Positions 39,068 to 48,871 of a stretch of 64,000 nucleotides of DNA are shown piece by piece. This stretch comes from Noviherbaspirillum saxi (GTDB lineage Bacteria; Pseudomonadota; Gammaproteobacteria; Burkholderiales; Burkholderiaceae_D), in the NCBI RefSeq assembly GCF_003591035.1, contig NZ_QYUO01000001.1:2108001-2172000 (forward strand), given 5' to 3'. The notes beneath the pieces were generated by a model. It worked only from the letters and a program-made list of their open reading frames with translations. It had not been told where the DNA came from and ran no database searches. The translations under genes and the position numbers were made by a program. The stretch's first letter is position 1, and each line of letters opens with the position of its first letter.

Positions 39068-40363
39068 TCAGATGTAGGTAGGAACGATGCAGCGTTTGTG
39101 CTCGATGTGGTATGCAAACTCGTCACGGAAATTCTTGACCATCGCACGCACCGGCATCGCAGCCGCATCGCCCAAGGCGCAAATCGTGCGACCCTGAATG
39201 TTGTCGGCAATCGTGTTCAGCATGTCGAGGTCGTCAGCCCTGCCCTCTCCGTGCTCGATGCGGTGGACCATGCGATAGAGCCAACCGGTGCCTTCACGAC
39301 ACGGCGTACATTGGCCGCAAGACTCTTCGTAATAAAAGTACGACAGGCGCAACAGCGACTTGACCATGCAGCGTGTCTCGTCCATGACGATGACCGCCCC
39401 GGAACCAAGCATGGATCCGGCCTTCGCGATCGAGTCGTAATCCATATCCGTTGCCATCATCACGTCGCCGGTGAGCACCGGCATGGACGAACCGCCGGGA
39501 ATGACCGCCTTGATCTTCTTTCCGTCTCGCATGCCACCCGCGAGTTCAAGCAGCTTGGCGAACGAAGTGCCCAGTGGCACTTCGTAATTGCCGGGCCGTG
39601 CCACGTCACCCGACATCGAGAAGATCTTGGTACCGCCGTTGTTGGGCTTGCCCAGCGCCGCATAGGCGTCACCGCCCATGCGCAGTATGAATGGCACTGC
39701 AGCGAAAGTCTCGGTGTTGTTGATGGTGGTTGGCTTGCCGTACAGGCCAAAGCTGGCAGGGAACGGCGGCTTGAACCGCGGCTGGCCCTTCTTGCCTTCG
39801 AGTGATTCGAGCAATGCGGTTTCTTCGCCGCAGATATAGGCGCCATAGCCATGGAAGGCATGCAGCTGGAAGCTGAAGTCGCTGCCCATGATCTTGTCGC
39901 CGAGGTAGCCCGCCGCACGCGCTTCTTCAAGCGCCTCTTCGAAGCGCTCGTATTCGGCCCAGACTTCGCCGTGAATATAGTTGTATCCGACGGTGATGCC
40001 CATGGCATACGCACCGATCGCCATGCCTTCGATCAGCGCATGCGGATTGTAGCGAATGATGTCGCGATCCTTGAATGTGCCTGGCTCGCCTTCGTCGGTA
40101 TTGCAGACCAGATATTTCTGTCCCGGGAACTGGCGCGGCATGAAGCTCCACTTAAGACCCGTCGGAAAGCCTGCTCCTCCGCGACCGCGAAGCGACGAGG
40201 TTTTCAGTTCGGCGATCACCTGTTCAGGCGTGATCTTTTCGTTGAGAATGCGCTTGAGCGCTTCGTAGCCGCCACGCTTGACATAGTCCGCCAAATGCCA
40301 GTTGTTACCGTCGAGGTCGGCGAGAATCAGCGGATTGATGTGACGATTGTGCAGGCTGGTCAT
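39068..40363 (-). CDS. nuoF: NADH-quinone oxidoreductase subunit F
   Basis: 431-residue NADH-dehydrogenase subunit binding NADH, FMN and cluster N3. It shows the NADH-binding [17 protein letters not shown], the FMN-binding [20 protein letters not shown], and the [4Fe-4S] motif [15 protein letters not shown] with a later Cys in [12 protein letters not shown]. It overlaps nuoE by 4 bases, consistent with translational coupling of the NuoEF pair. Confidence 0.98.
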   Translation of the reverse strand: MTSLHNRHINPLILADLDGNNWHLADYVKRGGYEALKRILNEKITPEQVIAELKTSSLRGRGGAGFPTGLKWSFMPRQFPGQKYLVCNTDEGEPGTFKDRDIIRYNPHALIEGMAIGAYAMGITVGYNYIHGEVWAEYERFEEALEEARAAGYLGDKIMGSDFSFQLHAFHGYGAYICGEETALLESLEGKKGQPRFKPPFPASFGLYGKPTTINNTETFAAVPFILRMGGDAYAALGKPNNGGTKIFSMSGDVARPGNYEVPLGTSFAKLLELAGGMRDGKKIKAVIPGGSSMPVLTGDVMMATDMDYDSIAKAGSMLGSGAVIVMDETRCMVKSLLRLSYFYYEESCGQCTPCREGTGWLYRMVHRIEHGEGRADDLDMLNTIADNIQGRTICALGDAAAMPVRAMVKNFRDEFAYHIEHKRCIVPTYI

Positions 40364-40851
40364 TTCTTCAATTCCTCTACCAGCGCATCGATCTTTTCAT
40401 TCGACATGAAGCTGCACATGCGCTTGTTATTCACCAGCATGACCGGGGCATCGCCGCAGGCACCCATGCACTCGCCTTCGACTAGGGTGAACTGACCGTC
40501 GGCAGTCGTGTCCTTGTAGTCGATGCCCAGTTTGTCCTTCAGATAATGCGCAGCCTTTTCACCGCCCGAAAGCTGGCATGGCAAATTGGTACAGACCGAA
40601 ATCTTGTACTTGCCGACCGGCTTGGTGTTGTACATGTTGTAGAAGGTCGCAACTTCCTGCACCGCAATCGGCGCCATGCCGATGTAGTTGGCAACGTCGA
40701 GCAGAACCTCGGGCGGCAGCCAGCCCGTTTCATTTTGCGCGATCGCCAGCGCCGCCATGACGGCGGACTGCCTTTGGTCGGCAGGGAATTTCGCGAGTTC
40801 GCGATCGATCTTCTTGTAAGCTTCTTGACTTAACAGCATATCGTCAACCAT
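40360..40851 (-). CDS. nuoE: NADH-quinone oxidoreductase subunit E
   Basis: 163-residue thioredoxin-fold subunit that holds the [2Fe-2S] cluster N1a through Cys87, Cys92, Cys128 and Cys132 ([10 protein letters not shown] and [12 protein letters not shown]). An internal ATG at residue 5 gives the start [10 protein letters not shown] and is equally possible; neither has a strong Shine-Dalgarno. It follows nuoD by 21 bases. Confidence 0.96.
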   Translation of the reverse strand: MVDDMLLSQEAYKKIDRELAKFPADQRQSAVMAALAIAQNETGWLPPEVLLDVANYIGMAPIAVQEVATFYNMYNTKPVGKYKISVCTNLPCQLSGGEKAAHYLKDKLGIDYKDTTADGQFTLVEGECMGACGDAPVMLVNNKRMCSFMSNEKIDALVEELKK

Positions 40852-40872
40852 TCGTGCGCAAGGTATGCGCGG

Positions 40873-42126
40873 TTATCGGTCAATCTCACCGAACACGATG
40901 TCTTGCGTGCCGATGATCGTTACTGCATCCGCGATCATGTGGCCCTTGGCCATTTCATCGAGTCCCTGCAGATGCGGGAAGCCGGGCGCGCGGATCTTCA
41001 TGCGGTAAGGCTTGTTTGCGCCATCCGAAATCAAATAGATACCGAACTCGCCCTTCGGATGCTCGACTGCGGCGTAGGCTTCGCCTTCCGGTACATGGAA
41101 GCCTTCGGTGAACAGTTTGAAGTGATGGATCAACTCTTCCATATTCGACTTCATGTTCACGCGGGACGGTGGCGCAACCTTGTGGTTGTCCGTCATGACC
41201 GGGCCGGGATTATTGCGCAACCATTCGATGCACTGCTTGATGATGCGATTGGATTGACGCATTTCCTCGACGCGTACGAGGTAGCGGTCATAGCAGTCGC
41301 CGTTCACACCAATCGGAATGTCGAAGTCGAGCAGGTCATACACTTCGTAAGGCTGCTTCTTGCGCAGGTCCCAGGCAATGCCGGAGCCGCGCAGCATCGG
41401 GCCGGTAAAACCCATGGCCTTCGCACGTTCGGGCGACACCACGCCGATACCGACAAGACGCTGTTTCCAGATACGATTGTCGGTCAGCAGGGTCTCGTAC
41501 TCGTCGACATAACCCGGGAAGCGGTTCGTGAAATCCTCAATGAAGTCCAGCAGCGAACCCTGGCGATTTTCATTGAGCCGACGAATCGCCTTCTCATTAC
41601 GGATTATCGATGCCTTATACTGCGGCATGGTGTCGGGCAAATCGCGATAGACGCCGCCCGGACGATAGTAGGCAGCGTGCATGCGCGCGCCCGAAACCGC
41701 TTCGTAGCAATCCATCAGGTCTTCACGCTCGCGGAATGCATAGAGGAAGACCGCCATCGCACCCACGTCCAGACCATGCGCACCGATCCACAGCAAGTGG
41801 TTCAGGATGCGCGTGATTTCATCGAACATCACGCGGATGTATTGCGCACGCAGCGGCACGTCGATACCCAGCAACTTTTCGATGGCAAGCACGTACCCGT
41901 GCTCGTTACACATCATCGACACATAGTCGAGACGGTCCATGTAGGGCACGGATTGCAGGTAAGTCTTTTGCTCGGCCAGCTTTTCGGTAGCACGGTGCAG
42001 CAGCCCGATATGCGGGTCGGCACGCTGAATAACCTCACCATCCAGCTCCAGCACCAGACGCAGCACGCCATGGGCAGCCGGATGCTGCGGACCGAAGTTC
42101 AGGGTGTAATTCTTAATCTCAGCCAT
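40873..42126 (-). CDS. nuoD: NADH-quinone oxidoreductase subunit D
   Basis: 417-residue 49-kDa-type subunit lining the quinone site with NuoB. Conserved regions include [22 protein letters not shown] with the quinone-binding histidine, [20 protein letters not shown] and the ending [12 protein letters not shown]. The ATG shares one base with the nuoC stop. NuoC and NuoD are separate proteins here, unlike the E. coli fusion. Confidence 0.98.
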   Translation of the reverse strand: MAEIKNYTLNFGPQHPAAHGVLRLVLELDGEVIQRADPHIGLLHRATEKLAEQKTYLQSVPYMDRLDYVSMMCNEHGYVLAIEKLLGIDVPLRAQYIRVMFDEITRILNHLLWIGAHGLDVGAMAVFLYAFREREDLMDCYEAVSGARMHAAYYRPGGVYRDLPDTMPQYKASIIRNEKAIRRLNENRQGSLLDFIEDFTNRFPGYVDEYETLLTDNRIWKQRLVGIGVVSPERAKAMGFTGPMLRGSGIAWDLRKKQPYEVYDLLDFDIPIGVNGDCYDRYLVRVEEMRQSNRIIKQCIEWLRNNPGPVMTDNHKVAPPSRVNMKSNMEELIHHFKLFTEGFHVPEGEAYAAVEHPKGEFGIYLISDGANKPYRMKIRAPGFPHLQGLDEMAKGHMIADAVTIIGTQDIVFGEIDR

Positions 42127-42722
42127 TATTTCATCCCGTACTTTTCTTCACGAATCACGCGCGGAACGATTTCACGCGGCTCAATCGTTACGGGTTGGTA
42201 AATTACGCGCTTCTGCTCGGAGTCGTAGCGCATTTCGACATAGCCGGAAACCGGGAAGTCTTTGCGGAACGGATGGCCGATGAAGCCATAGTCAGTCAGA
42301 ATGCGGCGCAGGTCGTTGTGACCGTCGAACAGGATGCCGAAGAAATCGAATGCCTCGCGCTCATACCAGTTGGCCGTGGACCAGACATCCACCAGAGAAG
42401 CAACGACCGGCATCTCGTCATCCGGCGCGAATACACGCACGCGAAGACGCCAGTTATGCGTCACCGACAGCAGATGCGACACCACGGCAAAACGCAGACC
42501 ATCCCATGCCCCGTCACCGTAGGTAGAATAGTCCACACCGCACAAGTCGATCAGTTCTTCAAAGCGCAGATCGGCATGATCACGCAGGACACGCATCGCC
42601 GACAAATAATCGGAAGCACCGACAACCACCGTCACTTCACCCAGGGCCACCTTCAGGTCCTGAATCTGGCTACCAAGCGCATTGCGCAGGGCAGCTTCGA
42701 GGGTTTCAATTTTCGTCGTCAT
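42126..42722 (-). CDS. nuoC: NADH-quinone oxidoreductase subunit C
   Basis: 198-residue 30-kDa-type peripheral subunit. I chose the ATG at 42722, which yields [17 protein letters not shown]; the frame is open 80 codons upstream but that part overlaps nuoB in another frame and shows no homology. Family motifs are [44 protein letters not shown] and [19 protein letters not shown]. It follows nuoB by 22 bases. Confidence 0.96.
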   Translation of the reverse strand: MTTKIETLEAALRNALGSQIQDLKVALGEVTVVVGASDYLSAMRVLRDHADLRFEELIDLCGVDYSTYGDGAWDGLRFAVVSHLLSVTHNWRLRVRVFAPDDEMPVVASLVDVWSTANWYEREAFDFFGILFDGHNDLRRILTDYGFIGHPFRKDFPVSGYVEMRYDSEQKRVIYQPVTIEPREIVPRVIREEKYGMK

Positions 42723-42744
42723 ATCACTTTTCTTAGCGGCCCTC

Positions 42745-43221
42745 TTAACGCGCGATGGTATTGGTACGCTTGATCTTGTTTTGCAACTGGAGAATGCCGT
42801 ACAGGAGCGCTTCCGCAGTCGGCGGACAGCCCGGCACATACACATCGACTGGAACGATACGATCGCAACCGCGCACGACCGAATACGAATAATGGTAATA
42901 GCCGCCGCCATTCGCACATGTGCCCATGGAAATGACCCAGCGCGGCTCAGCCATCTGGTCATACACCTTGCGCAAGGCCGGCGCCATCTTGTTACACAGC
43001 GTGCCGGCGACGATCATCACATCCGACTGGCGTGGCGACGGGCGAAACACGATGCCGAAACGGTCCAAGTCATAGCGCGACGCGCCTGCGTGCATCATCT
43101 CAACCGCGCAGCATGCCAGACCGAAGGTCATCGGCCAAAGGGAGCCGGTGCGCGTCCAGTTGATCAGTTTGTCTGCCGTCGTGGTGACAAAGCCTTCGTT
43201 CAATACGCCTTCAATAGACAT
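42745..43221 (-). CDS. nuoB: NADH-quinone oxidoreductase subunit B
   Basis: 158-residue subunit holding terminal cluster N2, next to the quinone site. The unusual tandem cysteines Cys37-Cys38 ([13 protein letters not shown]) are present, with the other ligands in [11 protein letters not shown] and [14 protein letters not shown]. Full length. It begins 3 bases after the nuoA stop. Confidence 0.98.
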   Translation of the reverse strand: MSIEGVLNEGFVTTTADKLINWTRTGSLWPMTFGLACCAVEMMHAGASRYDLDRFGIVFRPSPRQSDVMIVAGTLCNKMAPALRKVYDQMAEPRWVISMGTCANGGGYYHYSYSVVRGCDRIVPVDVYVPGCPPTAEALLYGILQLQNKIKRTNTIAR

Positions 43222-43224
43222 GCC

Positions 43225-43584
43225 TTACTCCCAATCCAGCGCGCCCTTCTTCCAGATGTACCAGAAGCCCACTACGAATTCGGCGATAAACACCATCATC
43301 GTGATGAAACCCTGCCATCCGAGGTCTCGCATTGCGACGCCCCATGGGAAGAAAAATGCGGTTTCCAGATCGAACAAAATAAACAAAATAGCGACGAGGT
43401 AGTAACGCACATCGAATTTCATGCGCGCATCTTCAAATGCCTCGAAGCCGCACTCGTACGGAGAAAGTTTCTGCGCGTCCGGCTTATGCGGGGCGAGCAC
43501 GCGCCCCAGCACCTGCGGAACGACACCGACGCCGATGCCGACGAGAATGAAAAGAAGTATGGGGAAGTAGTTTTCGAGGTTCAC
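43225..43584 (-). CDS. nuoA: NADH-quinone oxidoreductase subunit A
   Basis: 119-residue membrane subunit, counterpart of ND3, and first gene of the nuoA-N operon. It has three hydrophobic helices and the conserved loop [36 protein letters not shown] with its cysteine. The 100-base gap upstream to tRNA-Leu should contain the operon promoter or a processed read-through junction; I could not pick a convincing -10/-35. Confidence 0.97.
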   Translation of the reverse strand: MNLENYFPILLFILVGIGVGVVPQVLGRVLAPHKPDAQKLSPYECGFEAFEDARMKFDVRYYLVAILFILFDLETAFFFPWGVAMRDLGWQGFITMMVFIAEFVVGFWYIWKKGALDWE

Positions 43585-43684
43585 GATGAGAGCGGATGTT
43601 GGTTAATTGAATGATTTGCAAATCAAACCAAGATTCCTCGATAAAAAGCCAGCTCGGGCAGATCCCTTGCTGGCTTTAAATTAT

Positions 43685-43769
43685 TGGTGCCGACGGCGAG
43701 ACTCGAACTCGCACAGCTTTCGCCACTACCCCCTCAAGATAGCGTGTCTACCAATTTCACCACGTCGGC
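43685..43769 (-). tRNA. tRNA-Leu (anticodon GAG)
   Basis: 85-nt type II tRNA with an encoded CCA. The acceptor stem is GCCGACG/CGTCGGC, the anticodon stem CTATC/GGTAG with loop TTGAGGG gives anticodon GAG, a long variable arm follows (GGCGAAAGCT region), and the T-arm contains GAGTTCGAGTCTC. It lies between secG and nuoA on the same strand, the usual order in this group. Confidence 0.96.
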
Positions 43770-43845
43770 TCAAAGACTGCTATTTTACCCTGTTTTGGTG
43801 CGTTTGTTCAATGCACAATTGCCCACAAACAAGACCAATCTACAA

Positions 43846-44241
43846 TTATTTTGGAATCTGATTTGCCTGCCCTGCGCCACCTGCCGGTGCGGTCGTTGAG
43901 GGTGCCGCATTACCTTGCGCAGCCGGGGCATTCGCAGGAGCAGGAACCGTAGCAGCGGGAACGGCAGGCAGACTATCCATGATGCCCCCATCAACCGGCG
44001 CACGCTTATTGCCAACGAATGCAAGGGCAAGTGTTGCACCAAAAAATATCGCAGCCGCAATCCCGGTGGATTTTGACAGGAAGTTGGAGGAGCCGGTCGC
44101 GCCAAACAGGCTGCCGGATGCACCGGATCCAAAAGCAGCGCCCATGTCGGCACCCTTCCCGTGCTGCAAAAGAACCAGACCGATGATCGCCAGAGCGGAG
44201 ATCACCTGCACTACAACGACGACTGTGGACAATGCGTTCAT
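43846..44241 (-). CDS. secG: Protein-export membrane protein SecG
   Basis: 131-residue auxiliary subunit of the SecYEG translocon. It has two transmembrane helices (about 5-25 and 55-72) with the family signature VLLQHGKGADMGAAFGSGASGSLFGATGS between them. The C-terminal tail is Ala/Pro-rich and low in complexity (PAAPAATVPAPANAPAAQG), a common variable end. It follows tpiA by 39 bases and precedes tRNA-Leu. Confidence 0.95.
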   Translation of the reverse strand: MNALSTVVVVVQVISALAIIGLVLLQHGKGADMGAAFGSGASGSLFGATGSSNFLSKSTGIAAAIFFGATLALAFVGNKRAPVDGGIMDSLPAVPAATVPAPANAPAAQGNAAPSTTAPAGGAGQANQIPK

Positions 44242-44280
44242 TAAATACTTTCCAAATAAGGTGTTGTGTTGCCGTACCGC

Positions 44281-45027
44281 TTATGCCGCACGAACAATCG
44301 AAAGAAAATCAGCCGCCTTCAGCGATGCGCCGCCGATCAGCCCGCCGTCGATGTCAGTCATCGCCAACAGCTCCGCGGCGTTGTCAGGCTTCATGCTGCC
44401 GCCGTACAGGATTTGCACGGTCTCCGCAGCGCTCGCATTTTTAGCAGCCACGCGCGAACGCAGCATTGCATGCGCGTCCTGTGCCATTTGCGGAGTTGCG
44501 GTTTTGCCTGTACCGATCGCCCATACCGGTTCGTAAGCAATGACTATTTTTGCAAGCGCACCGGCATCAAGTGCGGCAAGCACCGCTTCAATCTGCGCAC
44601 CGACAACTGCATCGGTCCGCCCTGCTTCACGCTCCTCGAGCGATTCACCGACACAGACAATCGGCGTCAGGCCTGACTTAATTGCGCGCGCAGCCTTTTG
44701 CGCGACGATCTCGCTACTCTCTCCGTGATACTGACGACGCTCGGAATGTCCGACTATCACATAGCGGCACTGAAAATCCGAAAGCATGGCGCCCGACACT
44801 TCACCAGTATATGCGCCGGATTCGTGCACAGACAGGTCTTGCGCTCCCAGTGCCACCGGCGTACCTGCCAAGGCAAGCTGACATTGCGACAGATAAGGCG
44901 CGGGAACACAGACTGCCACCGCACAAGCGGGCGCCCGCAACTCCGCCTTGAGCCCATCAAGCAGAACGCCATTGGCAGCAAGACCGCCATTCATTTTCCA
45001 GTTTCCGGCAATAAGTTTCCGACGCAT
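44281..45027 (-). CDS. tpiA: Triose-phosphate isomerase
   Basis: 248-residue (beta/alpha)8 glycolytic enzyme interconverting DHAP and glyceraldehyde 3-phosphate. It contains the substrate lysine in AGNWKMNG, electrophilic His in VIVGHSERR, catalytic Glu in [18 protein letters not shown], and the phosphate-binding YGGSMKPDN and GGLIGGASL. Normal length. It lies 128 bases after the quinone oxidoreductase gene on the same strand. Confidence 0.98.
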   Translation of the reverse strand: MRRKLIAGNWKMNGGLAANGVLLDGLKAELRAPACAVAVCVPAPYLSQCQLALAGTPVALGAQDLSVHESGAYTGEVSGAMLSDFQCRYVIVGHSERRQYHGESSEIVAQKAARAIKSGLTPIVCVGESLEEREAGRTDAVVGAQIEAVLAALDAGALAKIVIAYEPVWAIGTGKTATPQMAQDAHAMLRSRVAAKNASAAETVQILYGGSMKPDNAAELLAMTDIDGGLIGGASLKAADFLSIVRAA

Positions 45028-45155
45028 AAGGGCCTAAAATTTCAATAACCCTTGATTTTAGCGCGCGGTAACAGAAGTGGTCAAACGCAAGCAATGGATT
45101 ATGACCGCCGACAAACTCCCGACGTTCCGTATTTGGCGGTCAAGAGCAAACATTT

Positions 45156-46136
45156 TTACTGAAGCTGCAATACAATTTTGCCAACATGGGTACTGCTTTC
45201 CATCAGCGTATGGGCGGCCACCGCCTCTTCCAGAGAAAATACCTTGTAGATAACGGGCTTGATTCGGCCGTTTTCAATCAATGGCCAGACACGCTCCTGA
45301 AGATTGCCGGCGATTGCCTCCTTGAATTCGACCGAGCGTGGACGCAGCGTCGAACCGGTAATCGTCAGGCGACGGCGGAGAACCTGCCCGAAGTCTATAG
45401 CACCTTTGGCACCACCTAATACGGCGATGATCACAATACGACCATCATCAGCAAGGCAATTGATTTCCCTGCCCACGTAATCTCCGGCGACCATGTCGAG
45501 AATGACATTAACCCCTTTGCCGCCTGTTTCCGTTTTGACGACTTCGACAAAATCCTCATCACGGTAGTTAATGCCACGAACCGCGCCCAGCTCTTCACAG
45601 GCACGACGCTTGTCTTCGCTTCCCGCTGTCGCAAGGACACGGTGACCAAGAGCGGTTGCCATCTGTATGGCCGTAACGCCAATCCCCGACGTTCCTCCCT
45701 GCACCAGCAAGGTTTCGTTTTCCGCAAGTCCGGCCCGGTCGAACACATTGCTCCAGACCGTGAAAAACGTTTCGGGAAGTGAAGCTGCTTCCACCACACT
45801 CAAGCCTTTGGGAATCGGAAGGCATTGTCGAATCGGAGCAGCACAATACTCTGCGTAGCCGCCACCCTGCACGAGAGCGCATACCATGTCGCCCTTGCGG
45901 AACTGGCTTCCGCCAAGATCCCCATCGACGATTTCTCCTGCCACTTCGAGCCCGGGCAAGTCTGATGCGCCGGCAGGCACCGGATAATGCCCCAATCGCT
46001 GAATGACGTCAGGCCGGTTGATGCCAGCGGCATGAACCTTGATCAGCACTTCACCCGCTTTTAGTTCCGGTATTGGCCGCTCGCACAGTTGTAGAACTTC
46101 CGGTGGTCCGGGTCGGGTAATTTCAATGGCTCGCAT
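45156..46136 (-). CDS. NAD(P)H quinone oxidoreductase, zinc-independent MDR family (PIG3-like)
   Basis: 326-residue medium-chain dehydrogenase/reductase relative of the QOR/TP53I3 group, which reduces quinones with NADPH and has no zinc site. The ATG at 46136 gives the family start MRAIEITRPGPPEVLQL; the open frame runs 40 codons further without homology. Residues include the AAGINRPDVIQRLGHYPVPAG substrate loop, ETFFTVWSNVFDRAGL and the nucleotide-binding LVQGGTSGIGVTAIQMA. It is divergent from the GGDEF gene across at least 84 bases and precedes tpiA. Confidence 0.9.
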   Translation of the reverse strand: MRAIEITRPGPPEVLQLCERPIPELKAGEVLIKVHAAGINRPDVIQRLGHYPVPAGASDLPGLEVAGEIVDGDLGGSQFRKGDMVCALVQGGGYAEYCAAPIRQCLPIPKGLSVVEAASLPETFFTVWSNVFDRAGLAENETLLVQGGTSGIGVTAIQMATALGHRVLATAGSEDKRRACEELGAVRGINYRDEDFVEVVKTETGGKGVNVILDMVAGDYVGREINCLADDGRIVIIAVLGGAKGAIDFGQVLRRRLTITGSTLRPRSVEFKEAIAGNLQERVWPLIENGRIKPVIYKVFSLEEAVAAHTLMESSTHVGKIVLQLQ

Positions 46137-46220
46137 GGTTTTATCTGTATGGGCAAAACTGCATTTTACGTCAGCTGATAATTTCCTTTTTTGGGCTGAC
46201 ATACGCTCCTTTGCGCTTGA

Positions 46221-48755
46221 ATGAAGCACGCTCGTGTTTTGATTGACCGAGCACAATATTGCCTCATGACACTAGCTCAACAATGGTGCATGCAATTCCA
46301 TTCATACATGCAAAAGTCAGAAGACAAACTTGTAACTGAACCCTGCAGATCCGTTACAAAAACAGTGGGAACTAATCAATCCCGTTCTATTTCCAAAGGG
46401 CAATATCGTTTCGTACAGGCAAACGCGATGCAGGGTGCAAATTCGTTCAGTTCGACCATCACACGCTTGATGTCTCCCGGCAAAGCATTGCTGCTTGATG
46501 AGAGCCTTAGCCTGGCCCTCGCTGCAGCCCGTCAGGTCGCGTTCGACTGGCATATTCCACTGGACCGGCTGTATCTGAATGGACACATCACCGAAGGCTT
46601 GAAAGAGGTGCTGCCGCCCGAAGGGATTGTCTGGACCTCCAAAGGATTGGCAGCCCTTGTTCATGACGACGATAAGGCGGAATTTTATAAACAACTGCAT
46701 GAAGCCCTGCGTGGCGGAAGCCATGCGCCAGGCAGCTTGCATAACGTGCGGCTGCGTTTACAAGACAAGCGCATGGAATGGCGACGTATCGACATCAGTG
46801 GCAAAGTGGTAGAACGCGACAATGAAGGACGCGCATTGCGTATGGCAGGGATATTGACCGACCTGCACCAAGATGACACTGCCGCCATGCTCCATGACGA
46901 CTTGGCAGTCACAGAAAAAATCAACAGTGCCATTCTGACAGCGGCGTTGGACTGCATCGTATCAATCAATCACCACGGCGAGATCATCAGTTTCAACCAG
47001 GCTGCCGAACATACTTTCGGGCATGCGAGCAAGGACGTATTGGGGAAGAAGCTTGCCGATATCATTATTCCGCCCGCATGGCGCGAGCGTCATCAACAAG
47101 GATTTGAACGTTTCCTCGCAACAGGAGAAAGCACCTTGCTGAACCGTCGAATCGAAGTCACGGCACAGCATGCGGACGGCTCCAGCTTTTCCGTCGAAAT
47201 GGCAGTGGTTCCACTCTCTGTGGATGACAAGCCTGTATTCACTGCCTTCATCCGCGACATATCGGAACTCAAGCAGGCCCATGCAATGCTGAAAGACAGC
47301 GCACGTCGCTATCAGCAGTTGGTTGATCTGTCGCCAGAGGCCATCCTGGTTGTGCAACACGACTTGCTTGCACTGGCAAACCATGCGGCGCTGCGTCTTC
47401 TGGGCGCGCATACACTATCCGGGCTGCTTGGCAAAAGCATTCTGGATTTCATCCAGTGCGAGTCTCACGCCCTCTATTATCAATGCGCGCAAGCCGGTCT
47501 GTCCGACATGTCGGCCACAGGTTTCGTGGAACAAGTCTGGCGACGCGAAAACGGCACTGCATTCAATGTTGAAATCGGTGTCAGCAAAGTTGCCTACAAC
47601 GATGCGCCCGCGCTGCAAGTGGTCGTGCGCGACATTACCCAGCGCAAGCGTGCGGAAGCCCTGCAGCTAGGGCAGAATCGCATACTCAATATGGTTGCCA
47701 CCGGTGTCGCGCTGACCGAGATTCTTGAAGAGATCACGCGCTTTGCCCAAAGTCAATCGGAGCATGGCATATGCTCGATCCTGCAACTGAATGCCGATCG
47801 CACGGCGTTGATCGATTGCATTGCACCAGCACTGCCGGGAAAGTACACCAAGGCCTTGGGCGAGCTTTCGATCCAGCCCGGCAATGGTTCCTGCGCTACT
47901 GCGGTATCTCGGAGCGCACCAGTGGTGGTCGAGGATATTGCATGCGATCAGCTATGGGAATCGCTAAGGGAACTGGCACTGGAACACAGTCTAAAGGCCT
48001 GTACTTCATGGCCGATTTTCGGACGCAATAAAAAAATTCTTGGCACATTCGCGCTTTACTTCAAGGACGCAGTTGCGCCCGATAGCGACGATCGGCAATT
48101 GTCCGGCATTTGCACCAACCTTGCAGGAATCGCAATCGAAAGCCGCGCCTCCGAGGAGCGGATTCGCTATCTCGCGCACTATGATGGGCTGACCTCACTG
48201 CCAAACCGCTTCCTGTTCAAGGAATATCTCGACCTTGCCTTGCGCAATGCACAGCGGCATGGAAGCCGATTCGCGGTGCTGTTCCTGGACCTCGACAAAT
48301 TCAAGGAAATCAACGATACGATGGGGCACGATGCGGGCGATCATGCTTTGCGCGAGATTGCACGGCGCATGCGCGCATGCCTGCGCGAAACCGACAAGAT
48401 CGCGCGCATGGGCGGCGATGAATTCTATGTGCTGGTCGAAGATCTGGAACACGGCCGGCATGCCGCAGATGTCGCGCAAAAGCTGCTAATCGAGGCGGCG
48501 CACCCGGTTATGGTGGGCGGCAAGGAATGCCGATTGAGCGCCAGCATCGGCATCGGCATTTATCCGGAAGACGGCACGACCGGCTCGGCATTGTTGAAGA
48601 ACGCCGACAACGCGATGTACCACGCGAAAGAGCGCGGCAAGAATGCCTTCCAGTTCTTTTCCACGCCTGTGGCAAATGACCATGACAAGTCATCGTCATT
48701 CAAGCGCGCGTCGACGCTGTATCGAATCGACGAAAAGCGAGTCGGACTGAACTGA
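46221..48755 (+). CDS. PAS-PAS-GAF sensor diguanylate cyclase
   Basis: Predicted synthase of cyclic di-GMP with several sensory domains. In order: a divergent N-terminal PAS-like region (about 75-225), PAS with S-box character (about 236-355), a second PAS (about 360-480), GAF (about 490-645), and GGDEF (about 650-815). The active site is canonical GGDEF at 731-735 and the RxxD inhibitory site (RETD, 722-725) lies five residues upstream, so product feedback is expected. No transmembrane segment or EAL domain is seen; it is probably cytoplasmic. The first 70 residues are weak and the start may be at a later ATG such as 46428. It lies between qor and pnp, which are neighbours in many relatives. 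Confidence 0.9.
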   Translation: MKHARVLIDRAQYCLMTLAQQWCMQFHSYMQKSEDKLVTEPCRSVTKTVGTNQSRSISKGQYRFVQANAMQGANSFSSTITRLMSPGKALLLDESLSLALAAARQVAFDWHIPLDRLYLNGHITEGLKEVLPPEGIVWTSKGLAALVHDDDKAEFYKQLHEALRGGSHAPGSLHNVRLRLQDKRMEWRRIDISGKVVERDNEGRALRMAGILTDLHQDDTAAMLHDDLAVTEKINSAILTAALDCIVSINHHGEIISFNQAAEHTFGHASKDVLGKKLADIIIPPAWRERHQQGFERFLATGESTLLNRRIEVTAQHADGSSFSVEMAVVPLSVDDKPVFTAFIRDISELKQAHAMLKDSARRYQQLVDLSPEAILVVQHDLLALANHAALRLLGAHTLSGLLGKSILDFIQCESHALYYQCAQAGLSDMSATGFVEQVWRRENGTAFNVEIGVSKVAYNDAPALQVVVRDITQRKRAEALQLGQNRILNMVATGVALTEILEEITRFAQSQSEHGICSILQLNADRTALIDCIAPALPGKYTKALGELSIQPGNGSCATAVSRSAPVVVEDIACDQLWESLRELALEHSLKACTSWPIFGRNKKILGTFALYFKDAVAPDSDDRQLSGICTNLAGIAIESRASEERIRYLAHYDGLTSLPNRFLFKEYLDLALRNAQRHGSRFAVLFLDLDKFKEINDTMGHDAGDHALREIARRMRACLRETDKIARMGGDEFYVLVEDLEHGRHAADVAQKLLIEAAHPVMVGGKECRLSASIGIGIYPEDGTTGSALLKNADNAMYHAKERGKNAFQFFSTPVANDHDKSSSFKRASTLYRIDEKRVGLN

Positions 48756-48794
48756 GTATTGTGAACTGAGTATTGGGCTTTGGCCTGCCGCAAT

Positions 48795-48831
48795 AAAAAA
48801 CCGCCCGGGCTTTCGCTACGGGCGGTTTTTT
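48795..48831. terminator. Bidirectional terminator between the GGDEF gene and pnp
   Basis: CCGCCCG/CGGGCGG stem with an 11-base loop, six A residues before and six T residues after. It therefore works for both convergent genes. Confidence 0.9.
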
Positions 48832-48871
48832 CTACCCGGATCATCTCCGGCTAGACGTCAACTCTTTCAGC

